From Candidatus Staskawiczbacteria bacterium RIFCSPHIGHO2_02_FULL_34_10 (GTDB taxonomy: Bacteria > Patescibacteriota > Minisyncoccia > Minisyncoccales > Staskawiczbacteraceae): a stretch of DNA of 7,184 nucleotides. Both the position numbers and the translations under genes were made by a program. Numbering within the stretch: the stretch's first letter is position 1; the number at the start of each line of letters is the position of its first letter. A model generated the notes under the pieces. That model ran no database searches. It had not been told where the DNA came from and saw nothing but the letters and a program-made list of their open reading frames with translations. Shown here in pieces: positions 1-4,721 of this stretch. The stretch lies in the NCBI GenBank assembly GCA_001821915.1, contig MHOR01000018.1, positions 637 through 7,820 on the forward strand, written 5' to 3'.

Positions 1-2
1 AG

Positions 3-83
3 AGCTTAGAGGCTCAATTCGTGACAGCAGAATTTTTCAAGAATGAGCTAGACCATTTCGAAAAAGAAATGGCCAGAGCGTAA
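3..83 (+). CDS. C-terminal end of an unrecognised small protein carried in a 23S insertion (partial)
   Basis: An open frame enters from the left edge and ends at TAA 81-83, giving the last 26 residues, which finish in EKEMARA. The stretch is hydrophilic and probably helical, and I recognise no family. It is read antisense to the 23S gene and lies inside the insertion that ends at about 223. A hairpin terminator follows about 20 bases after the stop, and then a 72-bp tail that is nearly identical to the tail behind the gene at 1005-1196. That shared layout, and base composition richer in G+C than the AT-rich tail behind it, is the main reason to believe the frame is real. The start, promoter and true length lie outside the window, so a chance open frame cannot be fully excluded. 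Confidence 0.55.
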   Translation, partial: SLEAQFVTAEFFKNELDHFEKEMARA

Positions 84-103
84 CCACCGAATCCACGATT
101 TAT

Positions 104-141
104 GGCGCCGAAATCGATTTTATCGATGAGGCGCCTTTTTT
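104..141 (+). terminator. Rho-independent terminator of the left-edge cassette gene
   Basis: Stem GGCGCC (104-109) pairs with GGCGCC (130-135), an inner stem ATCGAT (113-118) pairs with 122-127, and six T follow (136-141). It ends the plus-strand transcript before it would run antisense into conserved 23S sequence at 224. Read on the minus strand the hairpin is preceded, not followed, by the T-rich side, so it should not stop rRNA transcription. Confidence 0.8.
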
Positions 142-201
142 ATTTGAGAATTTAGTAATTTTAGCATTGATTGAAAATTGGTCATTGAGAATTGGTCATT
201 C
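130..201 (+). repeat. Cassette tail repeat, copy 1
   Basis: This copy matches 1245-1317. After GGCGCC and a run of T, 35 bases (147-181) are identical to 1263-1297, and the next 20 match at 16 positions. One T is missing from the poly-T run relative to the second copy. It forms the right end of insertion IV, as copy 2 does for insertion II. Confidence 0.9.
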
Positions 202-511
202 ACATCACATGCAATGTGATGTGGCCGCTCCTACTCTTTGTAAGCAAATGGTTTCAGGTTCTATTTCACCGGGGTCAACCCCCTACTTTTCACCTTTCCC
301 TCACGGTACTGGTTCACTATCGGTGATATTAAATATTTAGTCTTGGCCGATAGTTCGGCCTGCTTCCTGCCAGGTTATCATTCCCGACAGTACTTAAGAA
401 TCATAGCAAAGAGCGTAAAATTATTTTAGAATACGGGACTATTACCCTCTATGGTGCCCCTTTCCAGGGTGCTTCTTTTAATAAATTACCTATGTGTTCT
501 CTCTCAACAAA

Positions 512-549
512 CATTATTTATTCCTCGACTATTCGAGGTATAAATAATG
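512..549 (-). repeat. Extended hairpin within the 23S gene
   Basis: The arms are CATTATTTAT (512-521) and ATAAATAATG (540-549). An inner stem, CCTCGA (523-528) with TCGAGG (533-538), closes a short loop, and one base pair between the two stems is mismatched. The 38-nt hairpin sits in a variable part of domain I just downstream of helix 16. It may be a short insertion of the same kind as the larger ones, or a lineage-specific helix extension. Confidence 0.7.
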
Positions 550-582
550 CTCTTGACACTACAACCTTACAACCCCACACCG

Positions 583-759
583 CATCGCGCTGAGCGCGAT
601 GTCGGAAACTCTAAACTCTAATATCTAAACTCTAAACAAATTCAAAAATTTAAATTATCCAAATTAAAAACATTCTGAATTTTTGGATTTTAATTATTTG
701 GTTTTATTTAGGATTTAGTGTTTAGGATTTAGGATTTCCGCATCACACACAATGTGATG
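583..759 (-). mobile_element. Insertion III in 23S rRNA (helix 16 region), no gene
   Basis: Conserved rRNA flanks are AACAGTCTAAACC before and GGGGTTGTAAGG after, read on the minus strand. In B. subtilis these are joined by a short helix. Here about 177 nt intervene, bounded by GC-rich hairpins: CATCGCGC (583-590) with GCGCGATG (594-601), and CCGCATCAC with GTGATGCGG (738-762). Inside these, degenerate 7-nt repeats on one side (CTAAATC type) face TTTAGAG-type repeats on the other, giving an imperfect stem of about 34 pairs with regular C-A mismatches. No ORF of interest is present. It looks like a classic RNase III-cleavable intervening sequence. Confidence 0.75.
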
Positions 760-900
760 CGGTTTGGTTTAGACTGTTCCCTTTTCGCTCGCCACTACTA
801 AGGGAATGTGTGCCACACCTCGCTACGCTCGGGTGGAATTTTCAATTTACAATTTACAATTTATAATCAATTTCTAAATTCTTTAATTTTCAATTACCTA

Positions 901-929
901 TTGACATACTTATTTTAGTATGCTAATAT
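901..929 (+). promoter_or_regulatory. Consensus promoter of the cassette gene in insertion II
   Basis: TTGACA (901-906), a 17-bp spacer and TAATAT (924-929), with TG at 921-922 giving an extended -10. It matches the housekeeping sigma consensus almost perfectly. A 6-bp inverted repeat, CATACT (905-910) with AGTATG (917-922), occupies the spacer and could be an operator. Transcription would start near 936 and run against the rRNA. Confidence 0.85.
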
Positions 930-1004
930 TTAAGTTGAACTAACTTACTTACCTCTATTGCAACTTCGTGATAGAGAACCTTCTTTCACTTTCAGGAGAA
1001 ACAC

Positions 1005-1196
1005 ATGAAGACTGGGTTTAGTTTTGCGGGTTTCGGGGTGAATCTCACATTTACTCCCGAAAACGAACACGACCGAGCCTTTTTGAAGATTGTGAAACAG
1101 CGACTTCAGAAGGAAGGTAAGGAAGAAATCTATTTCCAGGAGGGAAGGTACCCCGGAGTAGAACACAGCTGGCTTTCCATTAAGCTCGAGGCTTAA
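1005..1196 (+). CDS. Unrecognised 63-residue protein encoded inside 23S insertion II
   Basis: I do not recognise a family. The protein is soluble and mixed in charge, with no signal peptide or membrane segment. A Gly/Phe-rich start (FSFAGFGVNL) is followed by a Lys/Glu-rich probable helix (residues about 22-42) and a C-terminal stretch with tryptophan (HSWLSIKLEA). The start is well supported by AGGAG at 994-998, six bases before the ATG. A consensus promoter lies about 100 bases upstream and a terminator 30 bases after the stop. The mRNA leader contains a small hairpin, CTCTAT (953-958) with ATAGAG (971-976). GC is 46% by count (89/192), far above the flanking AT-rich arms. It is antisense to the 23S gene, so its expression collides with rRNA transcription. 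With its own full signals I judge it a real gene. Whether it helps the insertion persist or move, or is passive cargo, cannot be told from sequence. Confidence 0.75.
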   Translation: MKTGFSFAGFGVNLTFTPENEHDRAFLKIVKQRLQKEGKEEIYFQEGRYPGVEHSWLSIKLEA

Positions 1197-1226
1197 AAGC
1201 CAAAGAATCTTCTTCGGAAGTAGCAA

Positions 1227-1257
1227 GCGCCGATGTAATCCATTGGCGCCTTTTTTT
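1227..1257 (+). terminator. Rho-independent terminator of the insertion II gene
   Basis: GCGCCGATG (1227-1235) pairs with CATTGGCGC (1241-1249) with one G-T wobble around a 5-base loop, followed by seven T (1251-1257). It stands between the ORF and the conserved 23S sequence that resumes near 1345, so antisense rRNA transcription is avoided. Confidence 0.9.
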
Positions 1258-1317
1258 ATTTAAGAATTTAGTAATTTTAGCATTGATTGAAAATTGGTTA
1301 TTGATAATTGAGCATTC
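1245..1317 (+). repeat. Cassette tail repeat, copy 2
   Basis: Second copy of the tail seen at 130-201, with a 35-base identical core at 1263-1297. It starts in the terminator stem and ends before the 6-bp hairpin CCTCAG/CTGAGG (1321-1336) at the insertion edge. The two copies end in different hairpin sequences. Confidence 0.9.
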
Positions 1318-1405
1318 CATCCTCAGCGCACTGAGGTATGGCACATTGTTTTCTGTTCCTCCGCTTACTGAGATGTTTCACTTCAGCGGGTATGCTCCGT
1401 GTCTC

Positions 1406-1567
1406 GCTACTGCTCACCACGAAATTTTGAAATCAGAATTTTGAATTTTGAATAAAATCAGAATGTTAGAATTTTGGAAACATGTTTTAAAACGTTTTGA
1501 AATTAAGTCATTCAAAATTTAATCGAAATTCGAAATTAAAAATTCGAAATTCGTATCGAACAAAAGT
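1406..1567 (-). mobile_element. Insertion I in 23S rRNA (helix 10 tip), no gene
   Basis: The helix closed by CCGTGTCTC (1397-1405, plus strand) and GAGACACGG (1568-1576) corresponds to E. coli helix 10. Its loop is replaced by about 160 nt of AT-rich DNA. An alternative closing stem GTGAG (1566-1570) with CTCAC (1413-1417) overlaps it. Repeats of the AATTTTG and AATTCG type on the two sides pair imperfectly into a long stem. The open frame that can be read across 1497-1682 runs from this insertion into conserved rRNA and is not a gene. Confidence 0.75.
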
Positions 1568-1728
1568 GAGACACGGTAATCGCATATTAACACGATTGGG
1601 TTTCCCCATTCGGAAATCACCGGATCAAAGGTTGCTAGCCACCTCCCCGATGCTTATCGCAGGCACGCCACGTCCTTCATAACTTTAATATCCCAAGGCA
1701 TCCGCCATTCGCTTATAACCTATCCTTT

Positions 1729-2167
1729 GATAAACTCAGTATAAGTTTATCAAAAATTTTTTAAATCACACTACTTTTTGCTTAGTGTGTTTAAATTTTA
1801 ATGCGTAAGTAATAGATACAGATTTTATGTATCTTTTGCCCGCCTAAGTTTTTGTCTTTGCAAAAATTTTAGCGGGTTGCCAAATTAAACTTGCGTTTAA
1901 TTTGATGAACTTATTTTATGTATGCTTTGATTACCTTTTATTTAATTAAATAAGACCCATCTTAAAATTAATCAAATAGACCTTATTAGATTGCGTTTTG
2001 AAAACAATCAATATATGTCTTTTGAACATATTTTAATAAGGGTAAAATTTTTAATGTGCAAGATAAAAGAAATTAAAAACCGCCTTGTAGCGGATTTCAA
2101 ACCGAAAAAAAATAGTTCAAAATTATCCGCAATTTTCTAATGGTATTTTAATTTGATTTATCATGTA
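1729..2167 (-). promoter_or_regulatory. Structured leader of the 23S transcript
   Basis: About 440 nt lie between the promoter and the mature 23S, with no ORF, tRNA or 16S. Several hairpins are visible on the minus strand. GATAAACT/AGTTTATC (1727-1749) sits against the mature 5' end; CACACTA/TAGTGTG and GATAC/GTATC lie upstream of it. AAATTAAAC/GTTTAATTT closes a GCAA tetraloop near 1882-1903, and CCCGC/GCGGG closes a longer arm near 1840-1877. A weak CCGC/GCGG hairpin followed by five T (near 2080-2095) could be a leader attenuator. I found no clear boxA. Confidence 0.55.
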
Positions 2168-2173
2168 GTTTAG

Positions 2174-2202
2174 ATTTTATTCTATTTATAAACCCGTGTC
2201 AA
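2174..2202 (-). promoter_or_regulatory. Consensus promoter of the 23S rRNA gene
   Basis: On the minus strand TTGACA (2202-2197) is followed by a 17-bp spacer and TAAAAT (2179-2174). Transcription would start near 2167 and read through the leader into 23S. This is the only strong minus-strand promoter between the membrane-protein gene and 23S, which implies that 23S is transcribed separately from 16S. Confidence 0.75.
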
Positions 2203-2204
2203 TA

Positions 2205-2228
2205 GCCGTGCACAGAGCCGTGCACAGA
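2205..2228 (-). repeat. Two tandem 12-mers immediately upstream of the 23S promoter
   Basis: GCCGTGCACAGA occurs twice in a row (2205-2216, 2217-2228), each with the palindrome GTGCAC at its centre. They end 3 bp from the -35 box, where an UP element or activator site would lie. A regulatory role is inference; they could also be repeat debris. Confidence 0.7.
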
Positions 2229-2229
2229 C

Positions 2230-2260
2230 AACAGCGGCGGGCCTTTGGCCCGCCGCTGTT
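2230..2260 (-). terminator. Strong GC hairpin between the membrane-protein gene and the 23S promoter
   Basis: A perfect 14-bp stem, AACAGCGGCGGGCC (2230-2243) with its complement at 2247-2260, has a 3-base loop. It lies about 55 bp past the stop of the 2315-3001 gene and may end that transcript. No T-run follows on either strand, so it may instead be one of the GC-rich palindromes scattered through the window or a barrier upstream of the rRNA promoter. Confidence 0.45.
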
Positions 2261-2314
2261 AATAACTTTCGTTCTAATTTTATTTTCTATATTTCTAATT
2301 TCTATTTTATAGCT

Positions 2315-3001
2315 TTATTTTTGTATCATTTTATTCTTCATATCCTTGATCACTTCAGCTGCTGTATCTTTTCCTCCAAGTCCAATTGCTAATGCAATTC
2401 CTACTGAAATTGTTCCAACAATTCCCCAGACTATTGCCATATAAAGTGTTTTTACTAAATCACTGTTTGGCAAAAGTTGTTCTAGCATTAAGAAAATAGT
2501 AAATATCCAAATGGCCCATCTTGTAATTGAAGAAGCTAAGTAACCATAACCAACCTTAATTCTCTCTACAGAAACTCTAACTAATTTTTCTATAATATCG
2601 GATATAATTACCGCAACAACAAAAATTAAAGCGGCTACAACTACGTTTGGCAAATAATTTAAAACCTGGGTTAAAATAATACCAAATTGCGCCAACCCCA
2701 ATATATCCACAGCTATCAATAAAGAAACAATAACAAAGACCCATTTGAATATTGCTCCAATAAAATCTGATGGATTTACATCTATATTTGCTTTTTGTAA
2801 AGCTTTGTGCCAACCCTCCTTATCAAAAATTTTGTTAAATTTAATTGACTTTAAAATTTCAGTTACTATTTTACCAATACCAACCGAAATTAAATAACCA
2901 ATGATGAATACTATTGATGCTAGGATTATGCTAGCAGCAAAACTTACTAGCCCTTGTAAAAATGGCTGAACAAGAGATAATGACCATTCATTATATGTCA
3001 T
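2315..3001 (-). CDS. MscS-type conserved-TM-helix membrane protein
   Basis: The 228-residue protein has about five membrane segments (residues near 17-42, 81-102, 106-137, 158-176 and 186-208). The stretch LGLAQFGIILTQVLNYLPN followed by a hydrophobic helix is typical of the conserved TM helix family (PF05552) related to small-conductance mechanosensitive channels. The C-terminus with GLALAIGLGGKDTAAEVI-like sequence (residues about 203-220) is the usual end of these short proteins. No soluble MscS beta domain is present, so it is not a complete MscS. A role in membrane tension response or osmotic adaptation is inferred from the family. The only good start is ATG at 3001, without a Shine-Dalgarno. 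A TATAAT-like box at 3023-3028 could be its -10, but the -35 is poor. It is downstream of the pseudouridine synthase gene, separated by 176 bp with a palindromic element. Confidence 0.8.
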   Translation of the reverse strand: MTYNEWSLSLVQPFLQGLVSFAASIILASIVFIIGYLISVGIGKIVTEILKSIKFNKIFDKEGWHKALQKANIDVNPSDFIGAIFKWVFVIVSLLIAVDILGLAQFGIILTQVLNYLPNVVVAALIFVVAVIISDIIEKLVRVSVERIKVGYGYLASSITRWAIWIFTIFLMLEQLLPNSDLVKTLYMAIVWGIVGTISVGIALAIGLGGKDTAAEVIKDMKNKMIQK

Positions 3002-3056
3002 ATGTTTTTTATTTTTTAATTAATTATATATTATCTTTTTAATAATCAGGTCGACC

Positions 3057-3112
3057 CCGGAGCACTAAATTATTTTAGTGCTCGGCCGAGCACTTTCTTA
3101 AAAGTGCTCTGG
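3057..3112. repeat. Double-hairpin palindromic element, intergenic copy
   Basis: Two hairpins share one stem sequence and are joined at GGCC. GAGCACTAAA pairs with TTTAGTGCTC, then GAGCACTTT pairs with AAGTGCTC after a short loop. The central 17 bases, AGTGCTCGGCCGAGCAC (3077-3093), recur exactly at 3743-3759 inside the RluA-family gene. The edges CCGGAGC and GCTCTGG match the edges of that copy with small changes. GC-rich in AT-rich surroundings. Confidence 0.85.
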
Positions 3113-3123
3113 TTTTGGGTTAA

Positions 3124-3142
3124 AAGGCCAGAAAGCCTTAAA
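3124..3142 (-). terminator. Possible weak terminator of the RluA-family gene
   Basis: On the minus strand AAGGC pairs with GCCTT around a 6-base loop, with only TT following, about 40 bases past the stop. Weak; termination could equally occur in the double-hairpin element just beyond. Confidence 0.3.
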
Positions 3143-3177
3143 AACCAATTTCAATTTTATTATCTCACATATTGACC

Positions 3178-3921
3178 CTATAAATCAAGACTCTCTGTGG
3201 ATAAATAATTTTTCCACTCTTTTGGTAGACCTATTGCTAAATTTATTATTTTTTCCTCGGTAGCTGCTTTAAAGGATAACTCTGTGGCGCAAAGGGCAAT
3301 TGCTTCTTTATTATCCCATGAACCTCCTTTGTATTTTATGTCTCCTAAAATAGGAAACCCCGCTATTGAAAGCTGCGCTCGTATTTGGTGGAATTTTCCG
3401 CCCTCAATTTTTATCTTCAAAAGTGAATAAATTTCATTTGATTTTACAACTTCATAATATAATTTTACTTCAACTCCATCTAAATAATTTTTAGCTTTTA
3501 ATAGCTTACTGTCCTTCCCTAATTTATTAATTAAAACTCCTTTATTACTATTTGGTTTACCAATAACTAAGGCGTGGTAATTTTTTTCAATAGTGTGATT
3601 TATAAATTGCTCTGACAGACGCGAAGCTCCCTTGCTAGTTTTGGCAAATAGCATGATTCCAGAAACAGGTCTATCTAATCTGTGGATTAATCCTAGGAAA
3701 ACATTACCGGTTTTTTTGTACTCCAGAGCACTCAACGCATTGAGTGCTCGGCCGAGCACAAAATTTCTTTGAAATTTCTGTGCTTTGGTTTCTTTTATAT
3801 AATCCTTGACCATATCATACATACTAACGTCGCCGGTTTTGTCACCCTGGCTCAAAACACCAGCCGGTTTAAATACCACAATGATATGATTATCTTCGTA
3901 CAATACTTTGACATTTGACAT
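3178..3921 (-). CDS. RluA-family RNA pseudouridine synthase with an in-frame palindromic insertion
   Basis: The 247-residue enzyme isomerises uridine to pseudouridine in rRNA or tRNA. The family signature HRLDRPVSG lies at residues 80-88 with catalytic Asp83. KPAG (18-21) opens the fold, and the C-terminal GGKFHQIRAQLSIAGFPILGD matches the conserved substrate-side motif. No S4 domain is present, giving a short single-domain form. Target position cannot be inferred. Residues about 47-68 look like extra sequence between the helix DMVKDYIKE and TGNVFLGLIHRLD. They are encoded by a 66-bp double-hairpin element (3723-3788) whose relative lies between genes at 3057-3112. The frame stays open and the catalytic motifs are intact, so the enzyme is probably functional, with the insertion looping out ahead of the active-site strand. 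The start is ATG at 3921, without a Shine-Dalgarno; it is divergent from the small gene at 4013. Confidence 0.9.
   Translation of the reverse strand: MSNVKVLYEDNHIIVVFKPAGVLSQGDKTGDVSMYDMVKDYIKETKAQKFQRNFVLGRALNALSALEYKKTGNVFLGLIHRLDRPVSGIMLFAKTSKGASRLSEQFINHTIEKNYHALVIGKPNSNKGVLINKLGKDSKLLKAKNYLDGVEVKLYYEVVKSNEIYSLLKIKIEGGKFHQIRAQLSIAGFPILGDIKYKGGSWDNKEAIALCATELSFKAATEEKIINLAIGLPKEWKNYLSTESLDL
3723..3788 (-). repeat. Double-hairpin palindromic element, copy inside the RluA-family gene
   Basis: GAGCACTCAA pairs with TTGAGTGCTC, then comes GGCC, then AGCACAAAATTT pairs imperfectly with AAATTTCTGTGCT. The length is 66 bp, a multiple of three, and it encodes about 22 residues including VLGRALNALSALE. 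The core AGTGCTCGGCCGAGCAC is shared with 3077-3093. The second hairpin has diverged, consistent with drift under coding constraint. Confidence 0.85.
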
Positions 3922-3935
3922 ATTTGTGATATTAG
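3908..3935 (+). promoter_or_regulatory. Possible promoter of the small gene at 4013
   Basis: TTGACA (3908-3913) is followed after 16 bp by TATTAG (3930-3935); a second TTGACA lies at 3915-3920. It overlaps the first codons of the divergent RluA-family gene. The -10 is only fair (4 of 6), and the leader to the ATG would be about 70 nt. Confidence 0.45.
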
Positions 3936-4012
3936 TAAATTAGCATCTCGTTGACGATCTTTCACACTCTTGTTTCCTAAGAAAGGGGAAACACCGAAGA
4001 AGGGGGGGCAAA

Positions 4013-4288
4013 ATGAGAGTTGACTTCTACGTACGTTCGTATGATGGGGCGTTAACCATCTTTTTCAAGAGCATTGAAAAATGGTTATCTGCTCTCCCGA
4101 AAACAGGCACCATTATTCCTCTTGCAAGCAACAATGGACACCAAGGACGCTTGAAACAAGGAGCGGTGACGGATGTTTTGGTTTCAGAACGCATCCCCCA
4201 AATTTGGGTGGGAACAGAAACGTCAACCGAGGATTTGCGAGATTGCCTCATCAAGGAAGGTTGGGAAGAAATTCCCCTCCCTTCTTGA
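4013..4288 (+). CDS. Unrecognised 91-residue protein in a free-standing plus-strand cassette
   Basis: No family recognised. The protein is soluble and has alternating hydrophobic strands at the N-terminus (RVDFYVRSYDGALTIFF). A middle section contains SNNGHQGRLKQG, and the C-terminal stretch includes a probable helix (TEDLRDCLIKEGW). No membrane segment, signal or metal cluster is visible. The start is supported by a very G-rich Shine-Dalgarno (AAGAAGGGGGGG, ending 4008) four bases ahead of ATG 4013. GC is 46% by count (128/276). The unit stands alone between two minus-strand host genes, with a candidate promoter upstream and a 12-bp terminator hairpin 18 bases after the stop. A reverse-strand frame covers the same bases, but it has none of these signals. 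Confidence 0.8.
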   Translation: MRVDFYVRSYDGALTIFFKSIEKWLSALPKTGTIIPLASNNGHQGRLKQGAVTDVLVSERIPQIWVGTETSTEDLRDCLIKEGWEEIPLPS

Positions 4289-4306
4289 AACATTAATCTT
4301 GCACAG

Positions 4307-4337
4307 GTCCCGTAAAAACTTTTTTACGGGACTTCTC
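4307..4337 (+). terminator. Terminator after the 91-residue gene
   Basis: GTCCCGTAAAAA (4307-4318) pairs perfectly with TTTTTACGGGAC (4321-4332). The tail TTCTCATTTTA is T-rich but broken. The A/T-flanked stem could also serve the convergent minus-strand gene ending at 4362. Confidence 0.75.
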
Positions 4338-4361
4338 ATTTTACTTAAAAATCTCAAAATA

Positions 4362-4721
4362 CTATATACCTAATACTTGTTTTATTCTCTCTGCCTCATC
4401 TTCAACTATTTGTCCATCATATTCACCACTGTGTGCGTGCCAGCCTTCCCCGTCTGCAACGCCTTTGGCGTAGCCAATGCGGGCAGGATACGATGGCTTT
4501 TTTTGATCTAAATGAAGGGAAAAAATAAAAGTTTTTCCAATTGTCTCTTGTTGCTTGTCTCTTATCTCTTTTATATAGAGGTGAAATCGCGGATAATCGT
4601 TTCTAGTTAATTGTCGCACAATAGAAACTTCGCCCTCTTTTTGAAAGTAAGCAGGAATATAACCAATCTGTCGCATAATATCATTAATGCTTTTGTTGAT
4701 GCCTTTAACTTCAAATTGCAT
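4362..4721 (-). CDS. Small conserved-looking hypothetical protein (119 residues)
   Basis: Function unknown. From memory, proteins with a FSLHLDQKKPSY stretch followed by AHSGEYDG and a C-terminal EDEAERIKQ helix occur widely in Patescibacteria as hypothetical proteins; this needs a database check. The N-terminal part (INDIMRQIGYIP, then VRQLTRNDYPRFHLYIKE) is probably a mixed alpha/beta fold, and no membrane segment or catalytic motif is obvious. Residues about 79-94, between KKPSY and HAHSGEYDG, are encoded by a GC-rich palindromic segment (4441-4487) and look inserted, since I would expect these two motifs nearly adjacent. The start is ATG 4721, the first in frame, with no Shine-Dalgarno. 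It is divergent from the gene at 4796 with 74 bp between, and the promoter of that gene reaches into its start codon. Confidence 0.75.
   Translation of the reverse strand: MQFEVKGINKSINDIMRQIGYIPAYFQKEGEVSIVRQLTRNDYPRFHLYIKEIRDKQQETIGKTFIFSLHLDQKKPSYPARIGYAKGVADGEGWHAHSGEYDGQIVEDEAERIKQVLGI
4441..4487 (-). repeat. GC-rich palindromic segment inside the 119-residue gene
   Basis: ACGCC (4459-4463) pairs with GGCGT (4467-4471) around TTT; the outer arms CCCGTCTGCA and TGCGGGCAGG are degenerate complements. It spans about 48 bp, is in frame, and encodes roughly ARIGYAKGVADGEGW. The base composition contrasts sharply with the AT-rich gene around it. Confidence 0.6.

Larger units (their letters stand above)
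1..223. mobile_element. Insertion IV in 23S rRNA (helix 25 site), partial, carrying a gene
   Basis: Read on the minus strand, the conserved 23S sequence GAACCTGAAACC is followed by AGTAGGAGC, which matches the approach to E. coli helix 25 (about position 545). The rRNA match then stops. The inserted DNA begins with a perfect 9-bp hairpin, CACATCACA (201-209) with TGTGATGTG (215-223), then the AT-rich tail, a terminator and an antisense ORF end. Helix 25 is a classic site of intervening sequences, for example in Salmonella, but those usually carry no gene in this arrangement. The left boundary is outside the window. Confidence 0.75.
813..1344. mobile_element. Insertion II in 23S rRNA (helix 13 site), carrying a complete gene cassette
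   Basis: About 530 bp sit between GAGGAACAGAAAACAATGTG and CACATTCCCTTAGTAG (minus-strand reading). In E. coli the equivalent stretch is only the few bases of the helix 13 loop. The ends are complementary over 11 bp, GTGCCATACCT against AGGTGTGGCAC with one wobble. Next to them, AT-rich arms of about 60-70 nt pair imperfectly; the clearest block is CTAAATTCT with AGAATTTAG. Between the arms lies a plus-strand unit of promoter, ORF and terminator. No LAGLIDADG or other homing endonuclease motif, reverse transcriptase or transposase is present. The right tail repeats that of insertion IV. Confidence 0.85.
1..1728 (-). rRNA. 23S ribosomal RNA, 5' portion interrupted by insertions (3' end outside the window)
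   Basis: The minus strand carries unmistakable 23S landmarks in order: GCGGATGCCTTGG, ATGAAGGACGTGG, TTTCCGAATGGGGAAACCC, GTGAAACATCTCAGTA, AGTGGCGAGCGAA, CCTGGAAAGG, GATAGTGAACCAGTACCGTG and GAACCTGAAACC. The 5' end is placed near 1728 by comparison with the E. coli start, to within several bases. rRNA-like segments are about 1568-1728, 1345-1405, 760-812 and 224-582. They sum to about 630 nt and correspond to roughly the first 545 nt of E. coli 23S. The remaining DNA is four insertions, all at hairpin tips. The conserved segments look undamaged, so I read this as a working, fragmented or spliced gene, not a pseudogene. No 16S or tRNA lies upstream; its own promoter is at 2174-2202. Confidence 0.95.

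Noticed and set aside
837..900. AT-rich CAATTTA repeats as a CRISPR or iteron array
   Set aside because: Units are short and degenerate with no spacers; better explained as one arm of the insertion's terminal stem.
945..1226. 93-codon open frame on the minus strand of insertion II
   Set aside because: It is the antisense of the 63-codon gene, lacks a ribosome site or promoter of its own and runs through the terminator stem.
813..1344. Group I or group II intron with homing endonuclease
   Set aside because: No LAGLIDADG, GIY-YIG or reverse transcriptase residues in the ORF, which lies antisense, and no recognisable intron core; the site is a hairpin loop typical of intervening sequences.
1497..1682. 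61-codon plus-strand frame
   Set aside because: It crosses conserved 23S sequence (reverse complement of the GGAAACCC and GAAGGACGTGG regions).
2577..2813. 78-codon frame within the membrane-protein gene
   Set aside because: Out-of-frame shadow of the 2315-3001 gene.
4027..4293. 88-codon minus-strand frame opposite the 91-residue gene
   Set aside because: No Shine-Dalgarno or promoter, while the plus-strand frame has both and a matching terminator.
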